Below, in pieces: positions 23,149-33,806 of a stretch of DNA of 34,057 nucleotides. The notes beneath the pieces were generated by a model, which had not been told where the DNA came from, did no database searches, and saw only the letters and a list, made by a program, of their open reading frames with translations. The translations under genes and the position numbers were made by a program. Location: assembly GCA_000697335.1 (NCBI GenBank), contig JNEM01016982.1:1-34057 (forward strand), in the 5' to 3' direction. The DNA is from Conidiobolus incongruus B7586. Its lineage: Eukaryota; Entomophthoromycota; Entomophthoromycetes; Entomophthorales; Conidiobolaceae. Every line of letters begins with the position of its first letter. Position 1 is the stretch's first letter.

Positions 23149-24798
23149 ATGTTAATATCAAAATATTTATTGTTTAATTTTTTGATGGTGAATGCGAATC
23201 AATATATACCTAAGAATGAATTCGCCAGGGAGATGGATAAGCCTGTGAATATATTGATTACACACTATGTAGGTACCCGATCTCATACAAGATTCTTATT
23301 GGAAATAAGTGATCTATTAGCATCCCAAGGCCATAATATTACCTACGCAACAGTGGAACAAACCCTAAATTTTGGGGATAATTATAATGTCACTACCATC
23401 AATCTCGGGAAGGCGGACTACTCCAAGAGGGATATGAGTAAAGGATTGGGAGGATTGCTAGAGCTTATGTATGATCAATTCTATCCCAAAATGGAGCCTT
23501 TAATCCAAGGTATTAAGCCCGACCTCGTGATTTGCGATTTCTTTTCGATGGCTTGTGTAGATTACTGTCAACTGCACAAAATTCCAATGATTGTGGGTAT
23601 GCAACCCTTAGATAACAGTCTAAATCCGGTGGCTTATGTTAACGATAATATCGATTTTACCTCTGCTCCAACCATTGAAAATATGTCGTTTTTGAGTAGA
23701 TGGTACACTACTTTCGTCCTACCCCATTTTGGCAGAGGTCTTAGGAATAATATTCGCGATCATGTTAATCAAGCTCGTCAAAGGCACGGAATTGCAAAGA
23801 AGAAAGGATACTGGGGCGATTTGGACAAGGAGTACAAGATGTTAAGTACATTTGTAGGGTGGGAAATTCCGAGGCCTTTTCATCCTACTTTAGATCTGAT
23901 TGGACCCATTAGATCATCTCATATAGAACCTCTAACTTCAGACTTGACAGAATTTTTGGATGGTCATGAATCTGTAATATATATGGCGTTTGGATCCAAA
24001 ACTCAACTTACGGCCAAAGATTTCGAATTGATCATTCAGTCGAGTATGTTGGCACTTCACGAAAAACTGGTTGATGGCGTCATCTTTGCAACTGTCACGT
24101 CCAAAACAACCTTCCCAAAAACGGTAGAAACTATTAAAGGAACCATCCAAACAGAAGATTTATTCAACTCTAAACTTCCTGGATTTAAAATGATGGGTTA
24201 TGTACCACAGGAATCCATACTACAACACAGTCACACCAAACTCTTCATCAGCCATGGTGGTCTCGAAAGCTTATTTGAAGGTATTACCACCGGAACGCCC
24301 ATCCTCGTCATGCCATTCGGGAACGATCAGCCCAGCAACGCTCAATTAGTCATCCACAATAATTTGGGAGGCAAAGTCGACAGATTTTCAGACACCCCTA
24401 AAACGATCTTTCAAGAAATCAAGCGCATTTTAACTGATGAGAACGGATCTATTCAACGCGACATTTCGCGCCTGAGAACCATAGCCTATTACAATTCCAA
24501 AACGTTACAAGCTCAAGGCGACAAAATTTTAACCATAGCCAAATTAGCCAAATATTGTAGAACACCCGACGACCGTGAGGATGATATCCCATGTGAGCTG
24601 AAGCATTTAGTAACTGTCGACCAAAAAATCTCCAAGTTTAGAGCTTATCAATACGATATTTATATCTTTCACTATACCATGATTACCGTAATAGTAGGTT
24701 TTGTGATTCATTATATTGTGAAATATTGGACCAAATTTGGATCAAAAGAATATACATTAATAGCCAATGATAATAATGTAAGAAATCGAGATGATTAA
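23149..24798 (+). CDS. UDP-glycosyltransferase B, membrane-anchored (GT1 family)
   Basis: A single-exon gene of 549 residues starting at the first ATG with a signal peptide (MLISKYLLFNFLMVNANQ). His46 in VGTRSH and the Asp of DLVICDFF match the likely catalytic pair of paralogue A. The donor domain has IYMAFGSKTQL, then YVPQESILQH, FISHGGLESLFEG and FGNDQPSNAQLV, a complete UGT signature. The C-terminal part keeps both cysteines (CRTPDDREDDIPCELKH), the AYQYDIYIFHYT entry into the membrane helix, and the tail KEYTLI. It is closer to C than to A, sharing DYSKRD, LGGLL and VLPHFG. Codons are less AT-rich than in A. Its stop lies about 27 bases from the 3' end of the opposing pseudogene 2, so the two are tail to tail. 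Substrate unknown. Confidence 0.95.
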   Translation: MLISKYLLFNFLMVNANQYIPKNEFAREMDKPVNILITHYVGTRSHTRFLLEISDLLASQGHNITYATVEQTLNFGDNYNVTTINLGKADYSKRDMSKGLGGLLELMYDQFYPKMEPLIQGIKPDLVICDFFSMACVDYCQLHKIPMIVGMQPLDNSLNPVAYVNDNIDFTSAPTIENMSFLSRWYTTFVLPHFGRGLRNNIRDHVNQARQRHGIAKKKGYWGDLDKEYKMLSTFVGWEIPRPFHPTLDLIGPIRSSHIEPLTSDLTEFLDGHESVIYMAFGSKTQLTAKDFELIIQSSMLALHEKLVDGVIFATVTSKTTFPKTVETIKGTIQTEDLFNSKLPGFKMMGYVPQESILQHSHTKLFISHGGLESLFEGITTGTPILVMPFGNDQPSNAQLVIHNNLGGKVDRFSDTPKTIFQEIKRILTDENGSIQRDISRLRTIAYYNSKTLQAQGDKILTIAKLAKYCRTPDDREDDIPCELKHLVTVDQKISKFRAYQYDIYIFHYTMITVIVGFVIHYIVKYWTKFGSKEYTLIANDNNVRNRDD

Positions 24799-24824
24799 AC
24801 TCCTTAATTAAAATAAATATCCAA

Positions 24825-26440
24825 TTATATCATATATTTTAGTTGTTGTGATACCTTGCAATTTTGAGATTGATAATTATAATATGTTAATTTAAACCAT
24901 TTGTAAAACTTGAATGTATAATTAATAATTTCCCTCATAACCAATGAGATGATGAAATAGTAGAATAAATAGACATCGTACTGATAAGCTCTGAAACGTG
25001 CGATCATTTGATCGACAGTGATATATGTTTTAGCTCACAAAGAAATTATCGGCAAGGTCATCGAGAGTTCTACAAGCTTTTTGCATCCTTGGCAGAGCTC
25101 AAAACTTTATTGGCAGCTTGGTAAACTCTCTTGGGTTTATAATGAGCTAAAATACTTACTCTGGTTATATTCCTCTTGGTAGATCGATCTTCATTCTCGC
25201 CAATTTGCTTAATCTAGGAAAAAATTTTCTTTGCAAAACGGGTCTCTTTGTAAATGATTCTGCCGAAATTGTGCTCCATAATTAATCTAGCGTTACTAGG
25301 TTAATTTTCCAAGAATAGCATTACAAAAAGTAGTATAAATGTGGTAATACCTTTAAATTAATTTTTTAGGCCCACATGACTCAATGAAAATTAGTATTAA
25401 GTTGTTTCAACTTATATTCTTGCGAACTGCAATTCAACAATCTAAATTGGCAGAGTTGATTATTGAATGAATCTTCTATTTTAATAGAGCCCATCGCAGT
25501 ATTAAATTTATCGTGGAATATCTCTCTAGGTGTAATTGTAGCGAATATGACACCATCTTTAAGTGTATTGAAACTATATTAGATCACCAATTCCAGTTGC
25601 TTTCGTCTGAGTTTAGTACCCGTCCTAATGCCATATACATGGCTGAATTTCATTTATCTAGGATCTGAATTAATTCAAGTGTTAACGGGATAAAGTAAGA
25701 AGATCTGATGAGACCAATTAATTCAATGATAGGGTGGATAAGTCTAAGAGCTTCTCAACCCAAGTAGAGGTTGAACATCTTCTATTCCTTGTTCACCTCG
25801 CCCCAGAAGCCCTACTTGAGGGATACCATGCTTGGGTTATAACGGATTCATTTTTAAGATATATTCGGTAAGCATTTTTGTTGTAGATCGAATTTAATAG
25901 AGGTACTGTACTAATATGCCAAAAAAGGCATATGTTTAATAGTCACCGTAGTAGTGAAATCAGCTTTGCGATTTATATAGGGCACAATATCAACGTAGGA
26001 TAAATATGGCTAAAATTTAACAATTCGTGAGCTTTGATGAATTTTGCAGTAGTCAAGGCATACTACCAAAAAAATATTGTATCATTAACCCAGGTTTTGT
26101 AGCTTCCACAAAAACTTCATGTTTATCGAAGAATTATATATATAGGAACTAAAAATCCTATAAAGAGATTCTTCATCTCCAACTTATAGTGATCGGCCTT
26201 AGCCAAATTATACTTAGTAACATCATATCTATCTATAAACTTTAATCCTTTCTCATCTGAAGCGAATATCACTTTGTGACTTTGACTAAATACATTACCA
26301 ATTTCTTACCAAAATTACATATGGGATCAGCAGCCTGCATGTTGAGATTTCACAATATTGATAGCTTTATCAGTTCTTTGCAGCCATATATCTTTTTACG
26401 ATTAATGACTTGAATTAACCGCTATCAATCCCAATAATAT
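24825..26440 (-). pseudogene. UDP-glycosyltransferase pseudogene 2
   Basis: A heavily decayed minus-strand copy. Its C-terminus is the best-preserved part (24825-25020): IARFRAYQYDVYLFYYF, matching the membrane entry of the intact genes, ending at a stop at 24825-24827. Further upstream, CRTLDDLADN matches the Cys segment near 25055-25070, and near 25600-25650 a stretch aligns with MYMAFGSGTKLSQKDLELVI. At the far end (about 26400-26440), ILLGLIAVNSS has the look of the signal peptide. Stops and frame changes occur throughout and no piece longer than 60 residues stays open. It is older than pseudogene 1. It lies tail to tail with UGT B and starts about 280 bases from tRNA-Gln copy 2. Confidence 0.88.
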
Positions 26441-26718
26441 TTTTTTTAATATTATAAATATCAAACAAATAATATAAATTGATGAGGTATTGTTCCTATT
26501 TTATCATTTTAAGTTACACCATGAATTTAATGAATGGATCTAACTACATATTTAAAATTATCACAATATTAAATTGTGAAGCTTAATAGACATTATATAC
26601 GTATATAATAGATTAAAAATATTATTTTCAAATTAATTGAAAAATAATGAATTAATTTTTTCAGTTTTAAAAGTTAAAAAATTAATTTTTTTATATTTGA
26701 TTGAAAATCTACATTATA

Positions 26719-26790
26719 GCTCCGCTGGTGTAATGGTTAGCACTCAGGACTTTGAATCCTGCGATCTGAGTTCGATTCTCAGGCAGAGCT
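26719..26790 (+). tRNA. tRNA-Gln (anticodon TTG), copy 2
   Basis: Same 71-base body as the gene at 20974-21045, in the opposite orientation, with the same anticodon loop CTTTGAA, the same C5-A68 mismatch and T as discriminator. The flanks of the two copies do not match beyond the gene. A short open frame across it (26637-26831) is chance. Confidence 0.95.
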
Positions 26791-27348
26791 TTGAAGGTTC
26801 TGGAATTGTTATTTCAATGTTTTTTTCTTAAGAATTTTTTTCCTCTAATATTTGATTTATTTTTGTCGTTAATTATATTTTCATTAATTGATTTATAAAT
26901 TTCAATTATTAATGGTAAAATATTAATACAAAAAATATGCAAATTGTAGTAAAATAATTCTCTACAATTAGAACATTTCACTGAAAGCAACATTTATTCC
27001 AGTTTTCATCTATAATTTTGGTAAATTTGAATTGTTGGTTAATTATATATTGTCAAATTGCTACATAATAAATTAGTAAATTATTTGAGCGAATTGATTT
27101 TTGATGGAATTATTATAACTCTATAACTACTATAAATTGAGCTGATATGCTTGTATATTGTCAAACTCAAATCTATTCAACAAAAATATCCAATTTATTT
27201 TTACAATGAGTTTAATTATGAAATTGAAAAAAATTAATTCAAATTCACAGACCAAATTTATGATCAAATTGGATGCATTTCAAAACATTGGTGTAACATT
27301 AAAAAACATAAAATAGAACCAAATCACCAACAAAAAATTTTTTCAAAG
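26791..27348. other. AT-rich spacer upstream of UGT C
   Basis: AT-rich DNA that would contain the promoter of UGT C; no distinct element can be named. No frame or RNA gene was seen. Confidence 0.65.
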
Positions 27349-28989
27349 ATGATTTGGATAAAATATCTTCTAATAAATTTAATATTAATAATAAACGCTC
27401 AAGAACATGATGATTTCCTAAAAGAACTCGAATCGCCCATACATATTTTGATATCCCACTACGAGGGTACCAAATCCCACATTCAATACCTATTAGAAAC
27501 TGGTGACGTGTTAGCGTCCCAAGGCCACAAGATCACATACGCAACCACAGAAGACTATTTCAAATACGGCGATGGGTACAACATCACCTTGTACAATTTG
27601 GGAAAGACTGACTACTCTAAAAGGGATCTCAAGAGGGGATTGGGAGGATTGCTAGCACTGACATATGATCAGTATTTCCCAAAGTATGAGAAGTTGATTC
27701 AAGACACTAAGCCGGATGTTGTTATCTGTGATTTCTTTTCGGCTGCTTGTATCGACTACTGCCAATTGCACAAAATTCCAATGATCGTTGGGATGCAAGC
27801 TCTAGATCCGACATTATTTCCCGTTAACTATATAAATGATAATATGGAATTTGGGCTACCTCCTACTACTGAAAATATGTCGTTTTTCGGTAGATGGTAC
27901 ACAAAATTCGTATTACCACACTTCGGTACGGGATTTAAGAAGAGTGTTAGGGATCAATTGAATGAAGTGAGGGAAAAGCACGGAATCCCCAAGAAGTTGG
28001 GACATTGGGGCGATATTGATACCGAGTACAAACTGTTGAGTACGTTTATGGGATGGGAAGTACCGAGACCTCTGCACCCTACCATGGAATTGATGGGACC
28101 TATCCAATCATCAAGGGTGGCTCCACTGACTGCAGAGTTGGAGGAATTTTTGGACAAACACTCTAAAGTGATGTATATAGCATTTGGATCAAGTCCAAGA
28201 ATCACCACTGAAGATTTGGAATTGATAACACTCACCAGTCTCAACGCAATGCATCACCGTCTCGTCGATGGTGTGATCTTTGCAACCTCTGCTCCAAAGT
28301 CCCAATTCCCCAAAGAATTCACCACCATTGGAGGCACAGTTACCATCGATGATATATTCGCCAACAAACACTCAAACTTCAAATTAATACATTATGCACC
28401 CCAACAATCCATCTTAAATCATAAAAATACAAAATTATTCTGGAATCACGGCGGTCTTGAAAGTATCTTCGAGGGCATTTTTAGCTCTACGCCAATGTTA
28501 GTCATGCCTTTCAAGGGCGACCAGCTCGGGAACGCTCAACTGGTCCTCCACAACGGTTTGGGGTCCAAAGTCAATCGTCATAGGGATTCGAGTGGGAAAA
28601 TTTTATACCAAATCCAACAAATTATGCTAGATACTGATAGCTCTATAAATATGAATTTAAAAAGGATGAGAACTATTGCCCACTTCAAATCCAAATCTAT
28701 CAGAGAAGCTGGTGACAAGATTGTAAGTTTTGCTAAAGTTGCCAAAGTCTGTAGAACTGTTAAGCATTCTGATGATGGTGTACCTTGCGAGTTGAAACAT
28801 TTAATCACTACAGATCAGAGAATGCTAGGTTGGAAAGCTTATGGCTACGATATTTACATATTTCACTATTGTTTGATGACTTTGTTAGCGGGTGTTATAC
28901 TTTGGTATGTGTTTAATGTTGCAGGATTTTTTGGTTTGAATGCTGTTAACGCGAGACCTAATACTAATAATAAGGTTAAAAATAATTAG
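27349..28989 (+). CDS. UDP-glycosyltransferase C, membrane-anchored (GT1 family)
   Basis: A single-exon gene of 546 residues starting at an ATG after an A-rich leader, with signal peptide MIWIKYLLINLILIINAQ. His44 in EGTKSH and the Asp of DVVICDFF are the likely catalytic pair. The donor domain has MYIAFGSS, then YAPQQSILNH, FWNHGGLESIFEG and FKGDQLGNAQLV. The residue before HGG is Asn where A and B have Ser, a variation the family tolerates. Both C-terminal cysteines are kept (CRTVKHSDDGVPCELKH), followed by AYGYDIYIFHY, a membrane helix and a tail rich in Asn and Lys without the YTLI motif of A and B. The least AT-rich of the three UGT genes. It converges on ThrRS, with about 110 bases between the stops. 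Substrate unknown. Confidence 0.95.
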   Translation: MIWIKYLLINLILIINAQEHDDFLKELESPIHILISHYEGTKSHIQYLLETGDVLASQGHKITYATTEDYFKYGDGYNITLYNLGKTDYSKRDLKRGLGGLLALTYDQYFPKYEKLIQDTKPDVVICDFFSAACIDYCQLHKIPMIVGMQALDPTLFPVNYINDNMEFGLPPTTENMSFFGRWYTKFVLPHFGTGFKKSVRDQLNEVREKHGIPKKLGHWGDIDTEYKLLSTFMGWEVPRPLHPTMELMGPIQSSRVAPLTAELEEFLDKHSKVMYIAFGSSPRITTEDLELITLTSLNAMHHRLVDGVIFATSAPKSQFPKEFTTIGGTVTIDDIFANKHSNFKLIHYAPQQSILNHKNTKLFWNHGGLESIFEGIFSSTPMLVMPFKGDQLGNAQLVLHNGLGSKVNRHRDSSGKILYQIQQIMLDTDSSINMNLKRMRTIAHFKSKSIREAGDKIVSFAKVAKVCRTVKHSDDGVPCELKHLITTDQRMLGWKAYGYDIYIFHYCLMTLLAGVILWYVFNVAGFFGLNAVNARPNTNNKVKNN

Positions 28990-29099
28990 AAATTCTTATA
29001 TTTTTATAGAATTAATTAAAAATAAAAAATTAAAATGTTTTAAATAATTATTTAAATGGAGTTAGTAATAATATTTACTAGAGATAATTTATTAGTAAT

Positions 29100-31533
29100 C
29101 TATTCCAATTGATTTAAAATAGCTCTAGATTCCTTCAATTTGTTCAATTTGGCAATGATAATATCCAAAGGAACAGTTTCACCCTTGGCCTTGGTGCCGA
29201 CGTCGTCTCTGTTACGGACGTTGACGGATCTAGTGGATTCTTCTTCGGCACCGACGACCATGATGAAATTGAATTGAGCAATTTCACCGTTACGGATCTT
29301 CTTGTTCAAGGTGTTTTCACCCAAATCGACTTCGGTATGGAATCCGGCATTGTGGAAGATGCTCTGGAGTTCATTGGCGTAATCGTTGACCTTAGCGGAA
29401 ACGGGGATGACTAAGATTTGACGGGGTGATAACCAGAAAGGCCATTTGCCGCCAAAGTTTTCGGTCAAAATGGCGATCATACGTTCCAAGGAGCCGTAGA
29501 TAGCACGATGAATGATAATAGGTGGCTTACGAGTTTCTTCAGCTTCACCGGTGTGGTATTCCAAACCGAAACGGAGAGGAAGTTGGAAGTCCAATTGGAT
29601 AGTGGCACATTGGTGCTTTCTTCTCAAGGCGTCGCTAATCTTGATATCGATCTTGGGGCCGTAGAAGGCACCATCTCCAGGGTTGAGTTCCCATTCGAAT
29701 CCGGAGGCGTTCAAAGCAGATTCTAATTGAGCTTCGGCCTTGTTCCAGACTTCAATGTCACCAATGTAGTTTTCAGGACGGGTAGATAATTTCAAATGGA
29801 AGGTGAAACCAAAGACACCGTAGACGGTCTTCAAGAAATCGAAAGCACCGTTGATTTCTTGTTCCAATTGTTCGGCGGTACAGAAGATGTGAGCATCATC
29901 TTGTTGGAATCTTCTAACACGAGTCAAACCGGAGAGTGCACCACTGTATTCATTACGATGTAAGACACCGAAATCGGCTAAACGCAAGGGCAATTCACGG
30001 TAAGACCTGTCACGGTGTCCGAATAAGAGACAGTGACCAGGGCAGTTCATGGGCTTCAAACCATATTTGACATTTTCAACATCAAAAGAGAACATGTTTT
30101 CTTGGTAGTTTTCCCAGTGACCAGATTGTTCCCAAAGTTTGACATCGTAGACGTTGGGGGTGACGACTTCTTGGAAGCCACGCTTGTGGTATTCGGAACG
30201 GATGTAGTCCATCAAGGTGTTGTAGATCTTAGCACCATGGGGCAAGAAGAAGCAGGAACCGGGACTGAGCTCGTGGAAGAAGAAGAGTTCTTGATCCTTA
30301 CCGATCTTTCTGTGGTCGCGCTTAGCAGCTTCTTCCAAGAATTTCTTATGTTCAGTCAATTGCTTGCTGCTGGGGAAGGAAACACCATAGATACGTTGGA
30401 GAGAGTCGTTGTTAGCATCACCCAAGAAGTAGGAAGCGGAGTTCTTCATGACAGCGAAAGCTTTAATGTGACCAGTGGTAGGGACGTGAGGACCACGGCA
30501 AAGGTCGATAAGAGGACCACATCTGTAGACGGTGGTAGAGGAACCATCGGGAATCTTATCCTTGATGATGTGAACCTTGTAGGGGTTGTGCTTGAACATT
30601 TCCAAAAGATTTTCCTTGCTCAAGACAAGACGTTCGAAAGGCTGCTTTTCCTTGACAATAGATTTGACAAGAGTTTCAAGGTTGGGAAAATCGTTTTGAG
30701 AGACAGATCTATCATTCATTTAATAAATGTGATCATTAATTAAAAATTGTAATAATTACCTGTCCTTAATACCCATTTCGTAGTAGAAACCATCTTCAAT
30801 TGGGGGACCGATACACAAGTGGCAGCCGTAATGGCGTTCACAAGCTTCACCGAGAACGTGAGCAGAACTGTGCCAGAAGACCTTCTTACCTATGAATATC
30901 CAATGTTAATATCGATATATTAAATTATAATATTCACATATTACCGTCATCGTGGTCGAAAGTCAATAATTCGAGTTTACAAGATTTTTCGAGAGGACGT
31001 TCTAAATCATAAAGTTCACCATCCACCTAATATAACATTAAATACCGATATATTAAAAAACATTTTATATAGTTTACTAACTTTAGCAATAACAACTTTT
31101 TCAGCCAAAGATTTGGCAATACCCTTGGCAATATCCATAGGAGAGGTCTCCCAGGAAGTACCGTCGATAGTCTTACCATCGGGAAGAGTGATGACAATGG
31201 GTTCCCTAGGTTGAGCTAATCAAACATATTATTTAGATATCCAACAATAAAATAGACCATTTAATAATTACCTTTATCGTGTTCATCTTGAATAGCCTTC
31301 AATTTTTCGAACAATTGGATACGGTGCTGAATATATTCGGGAGCGGGAGAAATCTTTTAAAAAACTGTTAACAATCTGAATTATTTTGTTTTTGAATAAT
31401 AAAAACAAACCTCAAGAGGGAATTTATCACCCGAAGCTTGTTTCTTTTCCTTCTTAGGTTTAGTAGCTTTAACTTCAGGTTGACCTTCTTCAACCTTTAA
31501 TTGTTCCAATTTATTTTCTAATTCTGCTGACAT
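29100..31533 (-). CDS. THS1: Threonyl-tRNA synthetase, cytosolic
   Basis: Six exons on the minus strand, 31533-31411, 31353-31272, 31215-31082, 31026-30945, 30889-30760 and 30708-29100, give 719 residues, as in other fungi. It attaches threonine to tRNA-Thr. A Lys-rich N-terminus is followed by a TGS domain (about 70-130), then the editing domain with HSSAH (147-151) and CRGPH (254-258), which removes mis-attached serine. The class II core has NCPGHC (Cys406), HRNEYSG with [11 protein letters not shown] (motif 2, His457) and [12 protein letters not shown] (motif 3, His584); Cys406, His457 and His584 have the spacing of the zinc ligands of the E. coli enzyme (334, 385, 511). An anticodon-binding domain ends the protein. 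The five introns are 51-57 bases long. No mitochondrial presequence is evident. Codons are strongly biased, as in eS7. Confidence 0.98.
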
Positions 31534-33806
31534 ATTATTATTTTAAAATCAATTATTATTGATTAATATTAATTGTAAAGTTGGAATTATTTATAGTATT
31601 AACATCTTATTTCAATCAAGAGATAATTAAAATTGTGGGATTTGAAAAATATATTGAATTTGGTCTGATTGGGAGTTGATGACTTTACTATTACCCAATT
31701 TAGTTAAGTTAGAATGATAAATATATTAAAATTACAATTATTCACCCAAACTATTATGAAATAGTTTATAATATTTAATTTATTTTAATATTTTTTAAAT
31801 CAATTTCTAAATTCATAATCATATGATGTTAAGTTCTTTCAAATTTAAACTTGTGAAACGAAGAATAATAAATTGATTCAAATTCAGTATTTTAATATTG
31901 AATTATTTTTATTTATTTCAATATAACTATAATTCAAATATTTTGATAATTAATTTTATATAATTTTAAATTTATGATTATAACAATATATTGATTTCAA
32001 TATTATAGATTTAAATTGATAGAATATAACCCACCATTATAACTTTTGATTTTTTTTCTATATTTTTTGAATTTAATTCTCATTAAAAAAATTTGTCAAA
32101 TTTAGGATGAATATACTTTTAATTTCCTTATAAAGTTGTAAAATTAATATCAACTTCATATTTTATTGGTTAATAATGTCCAAACTTTAATTTAATTTAT
32201 AAATGTTAAATAAATATTATAAAAATAATATTGATTTATCCTGGTATTCAAAAATGTTTAAAAACTTAAAAGTTTAGTCAATACTGATATTATAAAAAGG
32301 TTATTATTACATTTAATTGCTAAATTAGTAAACTATTGAATCATTTTATAGCCCCAGTTAAAATCTCAACTAACACAAATTTTGAATTCTAGATTATATA
32401 TAATTAATTTCAATGTTTAAATTTTTATCTTCAAAGTTATTTGCAAACATCAAATGATATCAATATTTGATAAATTATGTTTTAATTAAACTGATAATAG
32501 TTCATTATCAGCGACAGGGACAATTTTAATCAATTTCACTTTAATATATCATTCTTAATACCAATATAATTATTTTATCTCTTTAATATTGTGATACATG
32601 GGGATATTAATTATTATTACTGGATATTATCGTAATTAACCATAATTCTCATAGAAATTGATACTGATATAAATTTGAAATGTGACTGAAATTTATTGAA
32701 AAAATTTCAATGAGTTTAATTCGGGATATAGTCTAACAAATATCTTTCATGAAAGATAATTTCAAATTCAAAAATTAATAAAGTATATATGTATAATTAA
32801 AATGGTCGATACATTAATTCCTTTACCAATGTTGAAGCAAAGGATTTGGGTATTATTTTGAAATTCTAATGGAAGCCAACAAGTTACTTAGATGTCAATC
32901 TAATTGATTATTAAATAAATTGTGTTTTCATTTTGTTTATATTATATTGATAAGTTCAATTATAATTTACTCAAATTACTCTAACTCTCATATAGTAAAA
33001 ATATTTAAACTCATTCATATAAAACTCAAAATGATATCATATTGTGTTCAGGACATATATTGAAAAATTATTAATTTTGGTTAATAGGTAACATATTAGC
33101 TTTTACTAATAAAATATAATGACATTTGGGTTATTTTAATTGTAATATCAGTTAAATTATAATTTGGTAATGAAATTGTTATTGAGATATGTAGCAATTA
33201 AAAATTAAGAATTGCAAGTATATTTATTGGAAAGATAATGCGTACTCAATAAAAATTTTGTTAATATTATAATTTCTATAACCATAGTAAGAATTTATGA
33301 TATATAGATTAAATGAAATAAAAATACTAAATATATTAAAATAATAAAATTATTCTTATATGCTGATTTAATTAAATATGAGTTGTTATAAATAAAAGTT
33401 TGAAAAAATATATAAAATATAAGATAATATTGATTTTAAATATTGAAAAATATATATTATTTACTCTTTAATATATGAAATTTAATTATTTAGTTCAAAT
33501 TAATTCGATAAAAAAATTGAATATTTGAAGCAAATGTTTTAAATATATAATAATAATCAATGTTCAAATATTATATAATATAAGATACATAGTATAAAAA
33601 TTATCACAATAAGTTTTAATTACATTTATTCTCACACTCGCGACATTCCCTTTTACTCTATCTCAGCAATTTATTATAAATAAAGAAAATTCCAAAATAT
33701 TAGACAAGTTATTATTAAATACTGTAAAAAATATTTGATATATCTATCAATACAATATCAATTAAATTTAATCATTTTTTTATAGTTTTAATTTAAAATA
33801 AAAGCA
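31534..33806. other. AT-rich spacer, nothing recognised
   Basis: About 2.3 kb upstream of ThrRS with no coding frame or RNA gene. It holds short perfect palindromes such as TATCTTTCATGAAAGATA near 32740-32757 and CTGATAAT-AGTTC-ATTATCAG near 32490-32510, which could be chance or regulatory sites. Confidence 0.6.

Noticed and set aside
20974-26790. The inverted tRNA-Gln genes as terminal repeats of a mobile unit
   Set aside because: Similarity stops at the gene ends, there is no target duplication, and the bracketed UGT content does not form a mirrored unit.
30033-30743. A 236-residue plus-strand frame opposite ThrRS
   Set aside because: It is the antisense of the conserved ThrRS core; its codon pattern and Val/Leu/Glu-rich product are what the opposite strand of a biased gene gives, and it has no domain.
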